A stretch of DNA of 24,547 bases, taken from positions 1 through 24,547 of the IMG/VR virus record IMGVR_UViG_3300043773_000405. One strand, given 5' to 3'. The notes under the pieces are model-generated. The model was not told the DNA's origin, did no database searches, and saw nothing but the letters and a program-made list of their open reading frames with translations. How positions within the stretch are numbered: position 1 is the first letter of the stretch; every line of letters starts with the position of its first letter. Of this stretch, positions 13,756 to 22,396 are shown piece after piece. This DNA comes from a virus. The position numbers were made by a program, and so were the translations under genes.

Positions 13756-15156
13756 TCACATAAGGTTGGTAACCTTGACTCTTCTGTAGTAAACATTAGA
13801 GTTGGTTGAGATGATACCAGGATCGCTGGTGGTAGCACCCTTAGCGAATGGGTTGGCAACCAGACCATATCTGGTCTTAAAGCCAATCTTAGGTTGGAAG
13901 GTTTGCTCACCAACGGCACGAACCATCTGGAGAGGAACATATGGGCAATAGAAGAGACCAGCATCATAAGGATTAGCACCCTTATATCCAACAACATAGT
14001 ACTGGTTAGCAGCAACGTTTGCCGAATATGGGTCGATGTAGACTCTAAACTTACCTTGGAGAACACCTGCGAAGGTGTTGCCAGTGTCATCAACATTCAG
14101 GTTAGCGTTGAGTGCAGGGGTGTAATCGAGAACACCAGCCATTGCAAGTGCTGAAGCAACGTCAGCAGAGCAAACGATAGTGTTGCCCTTCCCTCTACGA
14201 GTTTGCTGTGCAATTGCGTTTGCATCGCGCTCGATTTGGAAGATAAGACCCTTGAACTTCTCAACCGACCAACGACCGTTGGAGTCAACATCAAGGTCAA
14301 AAGTACCAGCAGTAGCAGTGTTGGTTTGAGCACCAGGAACAGCACTCTTATAGATGGTACGGATAACTTCGCGGTTGATTTCAGCGAGGATTTCAGTGCT
14401 GAGGATGTTAGCAAGCTCAGCTTCAGCGTTCAGACCGTGGATTGCCTTGAGGTCTTGGGCGAGTTCTAATGAGTACTCAGCTTTCAGAGCTCTTGACTTA
14501 GCGGTAACAGTAACTTTTTCAATCGAGAATGCCATCTCGTTGAAATAGTTGGTATTGCCGTCGCCAAGTGCTTCAGCATTACCAGTGCTCATACCTTCGC
14601 CAACATTGTACTGGTTAGCACCAGTTCCTGCGTTGGTTGATTGATCAGTTGGGCTGAGGATTGAAGGATTGCTTCCACCCTGAGCAGTAGTACCAAGACC
14701 AACAGCACCGTCGATGAAACCTGCAGACAGGTTAAGGCTGTTGTTCTGACCAGAGAATGCGGAATTTACTTCGTTATAGAAGGTTTCTGCACCAGACTGG
14801 TTGGTGTAGCGTGAACGCATTGCAAAGATGAGTCCAGTAGGACCATTCATTGGTTGAACGCCACAGATATCATAGGCGATCAGGTTAGGCATCGAACGAC
14901 GGATCAATGAGATCAGTACGGGGTCGAAACCTGCGGTAGGTGAAGAAGCAGTGCCACCAAAACCACCGGTTCCAGCCGAGTTGGTTGGTGAAGCTTCGTA
15001 AAGGAATTCACGCTCTTCGCGGATTGAATTCTCCTGGTTTTCTAGCAGGATTGCGGTTACAGCTCTACGATGAGAATCTTTGATTGGATCAAGACCTTCA
15101 TAGTCGAGGAGCGGTGCCCACTTCTCCTGCAGATGTTCTGCATTGAACATTTGCAT
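13756..15156 (-). CDS. 23: Major capsid protein gp23
   Basis: A 466-residue T4-type capsid protein. It begins MQMFNAEHLQEKWAPLLDYE, followed by LDPIKDSHRRAVTAILLENQE, and contains RRSMPNLIAYDICGVQPMNGPTGLIF-type segments (RSMPNLIAYDICGVQPM), MAFSIEKVTVTAKSRALKAE and EQTFQPKIGFKTRYGLVANPF, all hallmarks of marine gp23. A (L/I)-x-E cleavage site for gp21 is visible at FLYE/ASP (after E54), which would remove a propeptide slightly shorter than the 65 residues of T4. The ribosome site AAAGAGGT lies 8 bases upstream. It is followed by a strong terminator. Confidence 0.97.
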   Translation of the reverse strand: MQMFNAEHLQEKWAPLLDYEGLDPIKDSHRRAVTAILLENQENSIREEREFLYEASPTNSAGTGGFGGTASSPTAGFDPVLISLIRRSMPNLIAYDICGVQPMNGPTGLIFAMRSRYTNQSGAETFYNEVNSAFSGQNNSLNLSAGFIDGAVGLGTTAQGGSNPSILSPTDQSTNAGTGANQYNVGEGMSTGNAEALGDGNTNYFNEMAFSIEKVTVTAKSRALKAEYSLELAQDLKAIHGLNAEAELANILSTEILAEINREVIRTIYKSAVPGAQTNTATAGTFDLDVDSNGRWSVEKFKGLIFQIERDANAIAQQTRRGKGNTIVCSADVASALAMAGVLDYTPALNANLNVDDTGNTFAGVLQGKFRVYIDPYSANVAANQYYVVGYKGANPYDAGLFYCPYVPLQMVRAVGEQTFQPKIGFKTRYGLVANPFAKGATTSDPGIISTNSNVYYRRVKVTNLM

Positions 15157-15207
15157 TTGTTTTTACCTCTTTTTAAAACGTGTTAGTTTGACTTTATGAT
15201 TAAAAAA

Positions 15208-16401
15208 TCACTTTTTAGAAACTCTTTGGAGAGTCTGAAGATAAGCACTCATTGTGCCATTAACTGATTGACCTTGGGTATAATCAGTTGATTCAGACAG
15301 ATTTTCACTAGCGTTTCTTTGAGTACCAGCAGTTCTGGTTGGGAAGTATGATTCCCTCAGAGTTACTAGTTTCTCACGATAGCTCTCTTCACTATCAAAC
15401 TCAACATTTTCTGCAAGAGAAGCGAGTTTGTCCTTCTGAGAAAGTGCAAGACCCTCAGTGACTTCTGCAAAGATTACATCGGCAACTGACTCTGCTAATC
15501 TTCTATTAAGAGCAACATTTCTTTGAATTTGCTCGTTGAGTTTTTCTTCCATTTCATCAAGTTTATCTACCATGCTCTCGATGACATCATATCTATCTTC
15601 AGGGATTGTTACATAATGATCTTCAAAAAGACTCTTCATACCTTGGAGGAATGATTCGGTCATTTCAGTCTTAAGACCGTGCTCAACTGCGAGTGCATTT
15701 TCGGAAATCCACTCGTCAGCAACATACTCCAGGTAAGCATCAACACGGTCGGTAAGACCTTCTTTGATTGCTTCGATTTCTTCTACGAGTGTTGCCTCGT
15801 AAGAAGCCTGGAGTTGCTCTTTGATTTCAGCAACCTTAGATTTGATTGCTGCCTCAAAGATGGTGCGAGCCTTCTCTTGGAATTCCTCGGAGAGCTCTTC
15901 ACCAGCAAGGAGAGCATTGACATCTTCTTCGATATCAAACTCTTCCTTCATATCTTCTTCTTCGTCTTCACCTTTTTCGTGACCCTTACCTTCCTTCTTT
16001 TCGCCTTTTTCTTTTTTGCCTTCTTTATGAGGAGCCTCACCAGACTCTTCATCATCTTCCTTCTCTTCTGCTTCAGCAATCAAATCCTCTTCATCCTCCT
16101 CGGTCTCTTCCTTCATACCTTGACCAGGTGCCGAAACTGGAGTCGCTGAAGTGTGAGCAGCTTCTGCTGCGCCAGCTTTAGCATTAACTACATTTCTTAC
16201 CTGAGCAAGAGTTTTGCCAGGAGTGTTAAGTTTTGCTGAATCATCGTCTGTGCGATAATTTTCTGGAGTAGGACCACCTAAATCCTCCCAACCACCAGTT
16301 TGTCCTGGAGTTGCTCCATCCAGGTGATGCATTGGTTCGGCAGCTGCAGCCCCTTTGGTTACTACGTTTTCCATTTCTTGTAAATTTCTACCAACGGACA
16401 T
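15208..16401 (-). CDS. 22: Prohead core scaffolding protein gp22
   Basis: A 397-residue, highly charged, largely helical protein. The N-terminal third is low-complexity and Ala/Gly/Thr-rich. A Lys/Glu tract (about residues 105-160, e.g. KEGKKEKGEKKEGKGHEK) follows, then long helices (EFDIEEDVNALLAGEELSEE, EEIEAIKEGLTDRVDAYLEY). T4 gp22 is 269 residues; the extra length is mostly in the N-terminal region. Position between gp21 and gp23 and composition give the identity. gp22 builds the prohead core and is digested by gp21. TATAAATA lies 30 bases before the ATG. Confidence 0.9.
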   Translation of the reverse strand: MSVGRNLQEMENVVTKGAAAAEPMHHLDGATPGQTGGWEDLGGPTPENYRTDDDSAKLNTPGKTLAQVRNVVNAKAGAAEAAHTSATPVSAPGQGMKEETEEDEEDLIAEAEEKEDDEESGEAPHKEGKKEKGEKKEGKGHEKGEDEEEDMKEEFDIEEDVNALLAGEELSEEFQEKARTIFEAAIKSKVAEIKEQLQASYEATLVEEIEAIKEGLTDRVDAYLEYVADEWISENALAVEHGLKTEMTESFLQGMKSLFEDHYVTIPEDRYDVIESMVDKLDEMEEKLNEQIQRNVALNRRLAESVADVIFAEVTEGLALSQKDKLASLAENVEFDSEESYREKLVTLRESYFPTRTAGTQRNASENLSESTDYTQGQSVNGTMSAYLQTLQRVSKK

Positions 16402-16430
16402 TTTAGATTGATTGTGTTATAATCTATATT

Positions 16431-16438
16431 TATTTATA
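16431..16438 (-). promoter_or_regulatory. T4-type late promoter TATAAATA
   Basis: A perfect TATAAATA on the minus strand between gp21 and gp22, 29 bases before the gp22 ATG. It allows extra scaffold and capsid transcripts. Confidence 0.8.
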
Positions 16439-16440
16439 AT

Positions 16441-17091
16441 TTATAGATTTGAAAGAAATTCTTGGAACAATTGTACTTTGTTCTCTTGAAGTGTTCTTTC
16501 ATCAATAAGAGTATTAATTCTCTTCTGAGTTTGTTCGGCAAGTTTTTCACGAAGAATACCACCTTCCCAAACCCACTCTTTACCTTCCATAATTCCCTGA
16601 ACAAAAGCGTCAGGAGCAGAAGGGTCGGCAACGATATCAGCAGCGGTTGCTAGCATAAAATCTTCACCAACGATTTTGTGACCTTCGTTAGTCATTTTTA
16701 ATGAACCAACACCACGAGAAGAAACACCAAGACAAACTCCCTCACCAATAAGAGATTTTGCAATCTTACCCATTGGAGTTTCAAGAAGTTGTGCTTTACC
16801 TCTGAAGTTTGTTCCATCTTGCTCAAGAGAAACAATCTTGTGAGAAACACGGTCAAGATTTACAGTTGGACCATCAGGGTGACCAAGTTCTCCAAGAGCA
16901 CGACCCTTAGAAACAAATGCTTCATTATATCTGCTTACCTCTTTTGCAAGAGTTTGCATTGGATACATTCTCCCATTACGGTTGCAAATGTCTCCTTGAA
17001 GGAAAATACCTTCAATAAACATTTTCTTATCGGCACCTTTACCTTCTGTAATAAATTCTACTTTTTGAATTTCTTCTGTGATGAGTTTCAT
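16441..17091 (-). CDS. 21: Prohead core protease gp21
   Basis: A 216-residue serine protease (T4 gp21 is 212), peptidase S77 type. The N-terminal strand MKLITEEIQKVEFITE leads to NGRMYPMQTLAKEVSRYNE, the catalytic-His segment GELGHPDGPTVNLDRVSH (H71), and GVCLGVSSRGVGSL with the catalytic Ser (S124/S125). The later IVADPSAPDAFVQGI is typical of marine gp21. It cleaves scaffold and capsid precursors after (L/I)-x-E. ITE/GKG at residues 14-16 is a candidate self-cleavage site. It starts 5 bases after the upstream stop, with no clear Shine-Dalgarno. Confidence 0.94.
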   Translation of the reverse strand: MKLITEEIQKVEFITEGKGADKKMFIEGIFLQGDICNRNGRMYPMQTLAKEVSRYNEAFVSKGRALGELGHPDGPTVNLDRVSHKIVSLEQDGTNFRGKAQLLETPMGKIAKSLIGEGVCLGVSSRGVGSLKMTNEGHKIVGEDFMLATAADIVADPSAPDAFVQGIMEGKEWVWEGGILREKLAEQTQKRINTLIDERTLQENKVQLFQEFLSNL

Positions 17092-17095
17092 TTTT

Positions 17096-17638
17096 TTATT
17101 CTGCTGCTAGGGTGACAACTTCTGCAATATTGAAGAAAGTATCTGGTTCATAAGTAATGCAAGATACTCTTACACTTTTAGCCAATGTTGCTCCAGTAAC
17201 TGCAACACTACTAAGTGCTGAACTGTTGAAGTTAATTGTTACTGAAGAATCAGTCATCGACACAATTGAATTGTGTGTAGTATTAATACCCGCTGTGGGA
17301 GCATTTTCAATCGTCACATAATCTGTAGGAAGGAATGGATTACTAGCATTGTTATCAAATATAACTGTAGTAGTTGTTCCTGTAGTTACTCCAACAATTC
17401 TTTGTCTTCTCAGAGTTTCCTTGATAATGTCTGTGCTATAAGAAGTGATATGAAAATTATCTTGCGTTGCCACTGGATTTGTTCCAATAGCAATATATCC
17501 ACCAGAACTTCCAGTGGTTGAACCAATAGTAATTCTCAAATATCCAGTCTTAAGTGCAATAGGAACACTAGTCGCAGCAACACCAACAGATGGTGCTAGC
17601 CTTGGAATTTGTGTATCCTGAATAATTTTTGTTGCCAT
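17096..17638 (-). CDS. Unknown beta-rich protein in the head operon
   Basis: A 180-residue protein rich in Thr, Ser, Val, Gly and Ile with alternating beta-strand patterns (YLRITIGSTTGSSGGYIAIG, RIVGVTTGTTTTVIFDNNA, SSVTINFNSSALSSVAVTGA), few charges and no membrane helix. Its ATG shares a base with the gp67-like stop (TAATG), and gp21 follows within 5 bases, so it is made with the prohead genes. T4 has gp68 at this place, but gp68 is a small core protein with a different look. A decoration, vertex or other surface head protein is my inference. I recall a hypothetical gene here in other marine T4-like phages. Confidence 0.85.
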   Translation of the reverse strand: MATKIIQDTQIPRLAPSVGVAATSVPIALKTGYLRITIGSTTGSSGGYIAIGTNPVATQDNFHITSYSTDIIKETLRRQRIVGVTTGTTTTVIFDNNASNPFLPTDYVTIENAPTAGINTTHNSIVSMTDSSVTINFNSSALSSVAVTGATLAKSVRVSCITYEPDTFFNIAEVVTLAAE

Positions 17639-17829
17639 TATTCGTCGTCCTCGGTGGATTCTTCATCATCAACTTCATTTTCAATTTCATCATTAAACAT
17701 TGCTGAAGCGACATAAGGACGAGCATCATCTACTCTTTGTGCCGCTTTTGTATAGAGAAGTTCTTTAATCCTACTAGAAATATCCGCAGGGGAACTATCA
17801 GTCGCAATCAAATCGATAAGTTCTTCCAT
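17638..17829 (-). CDS. 67: Prohead core protein, gp67-like
   Basis: A 63-residue protein starting MEELIDLIATDSSPADISSR, followed by a basic helix and ending in an acidic tail (NEVDDEESTEDDE). T4 gp67 (80 residues) has the same design: MEGLIEAIK start, basic helix, long acidic tail. It also occupies the same position between gp20 and gp21. It is part of the prohead core and digested during maturation. TATAAATA lies 25 bases upstream. Confidence 0.8.
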   Translation of the reverse strand: MEELIDLIATDSSPADISSRIKELLYTKAAQRVDDARPYVASAMFNDEIENEVDDEESTEDDE

Positions 17830-17853
17830 AAAATTGTTTTATTATTATAAGAT

Positions 17854-17861
17854 TATTTATA
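17854..17861 (-). promoter_or_regulatory. T4-type late promoter TATAAATA
   Basis: A perfect TATAAATA on the minus strand, overlapping the gp20 stop, 24 bases before the gp67-like ATG. Confidence 0.8.
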
Positions 17862-19542
17862 TCTTCCCACCTTTGGGCTCTTCTGGAATTTCAGGTGCTG
17901 CTGGTTCCATTGGAACTTCTCCCATCGCAGGTTGCTCTGCTGCCATAGGTGCTGCTTCTCCTTCTGGAATTGGATTACCCATCTCATCTACTGGGGCATT
18001 AGGGTCTGGAAGAATACCTTTTTGAATCTCATCCTCAATCTGTTCATCAATTTCAATAATTTCAGAATCAGTTTGACGAAGAATTTTTTTGCGAACATAC
18101 TCGGTAGAGTAATATTTACCGATATAAGGTTCCATTTGAGTCATTAAAGTCAAACGATTGGTAATCAGTTCGGATTCTTTAAGTTCTGCAAAATGATTGT
18201 CATATAAGAAATCATACTGAATATGATCACTCATTCTATCCCAATCTTCTGGGGATACAATATTCTTCAGAAGAAGTTGAGTGCGAAGTAAGTCATTGAA
18301 CATATTTGCAAAACGCTTTCTTAGGCGTCCTACAAATTTGGAGAACTTCAGTTCATCTCTTAAAATTTCTGATGAACGACCAAGATTGAATCCATCTCCT
18401 CCACCAGCAATTCTAGTTTCGGGAACTGCGAGTGCTCTGTAAAGTTTCTTTTGAAAATATTCAATATCCGAAAGTTCGCCAAGATTCTGACCGCCAGGAA
18501 GAGTTGTGATTTCTGTACCACGACCACCTTCACGGCGAGGTAACCAGAAATCCTCAAGCATACTCATAAACTTGCGGTCATCACGAACTTCACCTGTGTT
18601 TGCATCATACACAAGCTTGTTACGATAACGACTCATAACATCCTTAAGATATTGCTCCGCTTTTACCTTAGGAAGGTTGCCCACATCAATATAAAAGATT
18701 CTTCTTTCAGGTGCTCTTGATAGTCTATAAATTACTAGAGAATCCTCAATCATACGAAGTTGATTGAGTGCCTTGATTGCTTTATGAAGATATGATAAAA
18801 CTGTTCCTTTATTTCTGTCGATTAATCCTGATGTGCAATATGTGATGGAATCTTTAGCAATCTTTACTCCACCTTTTGCCGAACCAGAGATTGTCCCTGA
18901 TGGATAATTTGGAGTTGGACTATAAATGAAATACTCTTCAATTTCTGGGAAGTTAGTTTGCTCATTACTGAAGTTCCCACTCATAATAGTTCTATTAGTC
19001 AAAAGAGAATTTCGGTCATTTGGATCTGCCTTTTTCTCTTGACGAACATGCTTCATCTTCATCGGATCAATGTACCTGAGTTCCTTGATTCCTTCCTCAG
19101 GTTTCTTTATATCAATGACTTTAAGATAGAAAACACGACCATCTACATACCAATTTCTGAAGATTTCGTGGCACTTCTTATCGAAGTCCATAATTTCTTT
19201 AATATATTTAAATTCGTCTCTAATAATTTGCTTTAACTTATCACTAGCATTTAAATTTGATAATTCAATTTCTACCGGAGAATCGTAAAGATCGCTTACA
19301 ATTGCTTCATTGACGATATCTTCAATCGCAGAATCACATTCTGGATGAAGAGACATCTCACGATATCTGCGAATCAAATCATATTCAGTTCTGTAGACAC
19401 CTTCAATATCTACATACTGCCCATAAAAACCCGATTGAATATAATAATCAACCCCGTCCTCGTTGTTAGGAGGTACGGGGGAAACTATAGATTTGGATTT
19501 TTTTTCGTTATCCTCAATCGAAAAACCAAAAAGTTTCGCCAT
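17857..19542 (-). CDS. 20: Portal vertex protein gp20
   Basis: A 561-residue portal (T4 gp20 is 524). Typical T4-type segments are YIQSGFYGQYVDIEGVYRTE, LIRRYREMSLHPECDSAIED, IVNEAIVSD, LRYIDPMKMKHVR, LYRALAVPETRIAGG and LRDELKFSKFVGRLRKRF. The C-terminus is extended and Pro/Glu/Ala-rich (from about residue 515), beyond the conserved crown. The 12-mer forms the DNA entry channel, initiates head assembly and docks the terminase. It starts 30 bases after the gp19 stop with no clear Shine-Dalgarno; a CTAAATA box precedes it. Confidence 0.96.
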   Translation of the reverse strand: MAKLFGFSIEDNEKKSKSIVSPVPPNNEDGVDYYIQSGFYGQYVDIEGVYRTEYDLIRRYREMSLHPECDSAIEDIVNEAIVSDLYDSPVEIELSNLNASDKLKQIIRDEFKYIKEIMDFDKKCHEIFRNWYVDGRVFYLKVIDIKKPEEGIKELRYIDPMKMKHVRQEKKADPNDRNSLLTNRTIMSGNFSNEQTNFPEIEEYFIYSPTPNYPSGTISGSAKGGVKIAKDSITYCTSGLIDRNKGTVLSYLHKAIKALNQLRMIEDSLVIYRLSRAPERRIFYIDVGNLPKVKAEQYLKDVMSRYRNKLVYDANTGEVRDDRKFMSMLEDFWLPRREGGRGTEITTLPGGQNLGELSDIEYFQKKLYRALAVPETRIAGGGDGFNLGRSSEILRDELKFSKFVGRLRKRFANMFNDLLRTQLLLKNIVSPEDWDRMSDHIQYDFLYDNHFAELKESELITNRLTLMTQMEPYIGKYYSTEYVRKKILRQTDSEIIEIDEQIEDEIQKGILPDPNAPVDEMGNPIPEGEAAPMAAEQPAMGEVPMEPAAPEIPEEPKGGKI

Positions 19543-19568
19543 TTTATAAATTTAAACTGTTATTTTAC

Positions 19569-19576
19569 TATTTAGT
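19569..19576 (-). promoter_or_regulatory. Weak late-promoter-like box ACTAAATA
   Basis: Minus strand ACTAAATA, 26 bases before the gp20 ATG and overlapping the gp19 stop. The spacing fits the other late boxes, but two positions differ from TATAAATA. Confidence 0.35.
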
Positions 19577-20162
19577 TAATATCTTCACCACCAGCTTTTT
19601 CTGATGTGCCCTTCATAGCTTCCCACCAGAGGACTTGCATTTCTACAGTAAACTCTTGAATTGAATCAGTTCCGTAGTCGAGAGCAATATTACTGATGCT
19701 TGTTGGGAAGATATCATAGAAATGATATGCTCTTAGAGTAGATCCATCACGGTCTAACTGATAGACAAATGCATCTGCCGTATATGCTGCTGGATCGGTT
19801 TCACCAGTGTTATCAGAAACTCTGTTGATTTTGTTCATCCAATTCTCAAATGCGGAACGGATTGCAAAATCAGTATCGTTCAGAACACCGATTGTCCAAG
19901 ATTCGAAAGTACGGTCTCCTGCCAACTTCAGAGTTCTTCCTCTAAAAGAAACTTCGAGAGGAGTTACATTCGATGCTGGGAGTGCAGCAGACTTGACGAG
20001 CAATCTTGATTTATCAAGAGTATTAACGTCTGTAGGAGCTACGTCTGGGAAAGAAAGAACAACTTCAAATAAATTGCTTCTGGTGCCACCACCCGACAGT
20101 TTGCTCTTGAAGTCGGTAATCTTCCTTAAAGGAGGTGGATTTAGTTGTTGTCTGGTTGCCAT
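19572..20162 (-). CDS. 19: Tail tube protein gp19
   Basis: A 196-residue protein (T4 gp19 is 163). RSNLFEVVLSFPDV is the tube N-terminal strand. SAALPASNVTPLEVSFRGRT is the typical 'epitope' loop, followed by FESWTIGVLNDTDFAIRSAFENWMNKIN with the family's W-T-x-x-x-x-N-D signature. HFYDIFPTSISNIALDYGTD and QEFTVEMQVLWWE end the fold. It polymerises into the inner tail tube. AGAGG lies 11 bases before the ATG. The gene lies directly downstream of gp18, as in T4. Confidence 0.95.
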   Translation of the reverse strand: MATRQQLNPPPLRKITDFKSKLSGGGTRSNLFEVVLSFPDVAPTDVNTLDKSRLLVKSAALPASNVTPLEVSFRGRTLKLAGDRTFESWTIGVLNDTDFAIRSAFENWMNKINRVSDNTGETDPAAYTADAFVYQLDRDGSTLRAYHFYDIFPTSISNIALDYGTDSIQEFTVEMQVLWWEAMKGTSEKAGGEDIN

Positions 20163-20181
20163 AATTGTTTAAACCTCTAAA

Positions 20182-22332
20182 TTAAAAGTTTCCGATTACT
20201 TCTTCAAAATCAACACCAGTCTTGGTGGCAACAAAGGTAAGACCAATGAAGTTGATTGATCTTGCAGGTTTGATATAAATGTCAGCAACAAATTCATTAT
20301 TATCTATCACAGCAGCAGTGTTGTTTGTTTCATCACAAACTACAACATAATCAAAAATACCTCTCTTTGCTTGAACATCACGAAGGAATGGTTCAATCGT
20401 ATTTACAAAGTTGGTTCTTGTAAGTTCATCGTTGAATTCGAAGAGTTGATCTTTTGCTGCCTGAGAAATTGCATTCTCAAGATAGACAAACAGACGACGA
20501 ATGTTAATTCTATCAAATGCTGATGCCTTAGCATATCCAGTCTTATCACCGAACAGAATGATTCCTGCACCAGGCGAGAAGATGACTGGATTGATTCTGC
20601 TTGAAAAGAGACGGTCTCTTTGAGTCTTAGTTGGATTGTAAGACAGTTTTACAGCATTCAGGATAGCACCTCTTGAGGTTCCAGCAGGTGAATACCAGGG
20701 GAAGTTATTGATATCGTTACGAGCGCAAAGACCCGCAATATCACCGTTTAGAGGAACATATCTGAAGGTATTTGCAAATCTATCGTACATATACTTATAA
20801 CCACTATCAAAGACCGCATAAGACGAAGATGTGATGGGAGCATAGAAACTAATTACATTATCAGTAATATCTGCTGCCGAATTGACTGTTACTGCAGTTT
20901 GTGATGAGGTATCAGTGAGAGCAGCACCTCTATATGGTGAGATGAATGCGAGTGCATCTTTTCTCAACTCAGCGACAGAAATCAGTTTATTTGCAAGTGC
21001 TTGTGCAGTTTCTTTTGCATATCCAGCAGAACCCATTAGTAGAAAATCTACCTGGAAATTTTCTGTGCTTTCAAACAAATCATAACCTGCTGAAAGTTTT
21101 GTGAGAGATGAAGTAAGTGCCCCAGATGTTGCAATATTTGTTCCACCATCATAATTTTTACCACCATCTAACGCATTAGTTGAAGATCCAGTAGCGGCAA
21201 AATTAATTCCATCTGCTGGTTGATCCCAACCTACATCAGTTGATGGAGTAAATCCAGAACTAAATCCTGTCGTTACAATACCTGCAGGTGCTCCACCAGC
21301 AAAGATATATTGTGAGTTAGTTGCAATATACTTTCTCCAGTATGCAGGGCTTCCTGCGGAGAATTCTGCATCAGTTGCTTTAGAAAGACTTAAATGCTTT
21401 TCAAGAATAGTTCCAGCATTTCCAGTTACATTTCCAAGAGAATCGATAACTACAATGTGAACCTCATCAAATCTTGCGTTTCTTGCAGCAGCGAATGCTG
21501 AAGTTCCAGGTCTTGGAGCAATATTATTCCAAGAAATTGTTGATGATGTTGTTAATCCAACTGTTTGTTGATCGAACCAATCTAATTTGGAAGATACTGC
21601 AATAGTTGCAACTCCAACTGAAGCAGAGGTTCTGATAGTCAGATTACCTGTGGTTCCGAATGCATAAACTCCACCTTGCTGATAATCAACTACTGTTTCA
21701 GTTCCAGCGGCAGAAACTTGACTTAAAACTTTTACTCCAAGAGTTCCAGCACCAATTTCAGTAATAATTCCCTTGAGATGACCATCTAAAACTGAAGTTG
21801 AACCAGCACCAGGAAGAACTGAACTAATTGCTTGAGTTACACCATAACCAACTACAGCACCTGCAGTTGTAACGCCAAGAATTTGATCTGCTTTAGCATC
21901 AATAATTGCTACTCTGATTCCATTCGACCAAGAACCAGGATTCTTAGCGGCAACTACTACATCAGTGATGGTATTCTCGTCATAACCAAGTTGCTCATAA
22001 TGCTCTAGGCTCTTAATTTTTACGCTGGAGGCAGTTCCTACAAATCCGTTTCTTAAATCATCATCATCTGCTCTTACAACTCTTGCAGAACCACCATAAG
22101 CAAGATATGATGAGGTAACTAACCAATCCTCATATTGTTTATCTGTTGCATATGGTCCACCAAAAGTTGTTAGCAAGTCATTCTCATTCTCTACTAAAGT
22201 TGGAGAATCTACAGGTCCTTGTGCAAAAGGTGCAACAATAGCACCAACTTTGTTTGACGAAGGAGTAACTCTTCCAACTGTTAAATCAACTTCCCTTACT
22301 ACAATTCCAGGAGATGCTAAATTTAGCGGCAT
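20182..22332 (-). CDS. 18: Contractile tail sheath protein gp18
   Basis: A 716-residue sheath protein (T4 gp18 is 659). It starts MPLNLASPGIVVREVDLTVG, the usual sheath N-terminus, and has LLTTFGGPYATDKQYEDWLV and GSARVVRADDDD near the front. The C-terminal polymerisation core contains YSPAGTSRGAILNAVKLSYN, NPVIFSPGAGIILFGDKTGY, FDRINIRRLFVYLENAI and DIYIKPARSINFIGLTFVAT. The middle (about 130-400) is a variable, Thr/Ser/Gly-rich surface insert. GGAG lies 8 bases upstream of the ATG. Confidence 0.97.
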   Translation of the reverse strand: MPLNLASPGIVVREVDLTVGRVTPSSNKVGAIVAPFAQGPVDSPTLVENENDLLTTFGGPYATDKQYEDWLVTSSYLAYGGSARVVRADDDDLRNGFVGTASSVKIKSLEHYEQLGYDENTITDVVVAAKNPGSWSNGIRVAIIDAKADQILGVTTAGAVVGYGVTQAISSVLPGAGSTSVLDGHLKGIITEIGAGTLGVKVLSQVSAAGTETVVDYQQGGVYAFGTTGNLTIRTSASVGVATIAVSSKLDWFDQQTVGLTTSSTISWNNIAPRPGTSAFAAARNARFDEVHIVVIDSLGNVTGNAGTILEKHLSLSKATDAEFSAGSPAYWRKYIATNSQYIFAGGAPAGIVTTGFSSGFTPSTDVGWDQPADGINFAATGSSTNALDGGKNYDGGTNIATSGALTSSLTKLSAGYDLFESTENFQVDFLLMGSAGYAKETAQALANKLISVAELRKDALAFISPYRGAALTDTSSQTAVTVNSAADITDNVISFYAPITSSSYAVFDSGYKYMYDRFANTFRYVPLNGDIAGLCARNDINNFPWYSPAGTSRGAILNAVKLSYNPTKTQRDRLFSSRINPVIFSPGAGIILFGDKTGYAKASAFDRINIRRLFVYLENAISQAAKDQLFEFNDELTRTNFVNTIEPFLRDVQAKRGIFDYVVVCDETNNTAAVIDNNEFVADIYIKPARSINFIGLTFVATKTGVDFEEVIGNF

Positions 22333-22367
22333 CTTTATTCTCCGTGCTATCCAGAATTATCTAAAAG

Positions 22368-22375
22368 TATTTATA
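22368..22375 (-). promoter_or_regulatory. T4-type late promoter TATAAATA
   Basis: A perfect TATAAATA on the minus strand in the 64-base gap between the terminase C-half and gp18, 35 bases before the gp18 ATG. Confidence 0.8.
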
Positions 22376-22396
22376 AATTCCTACGACTTCACAGAA

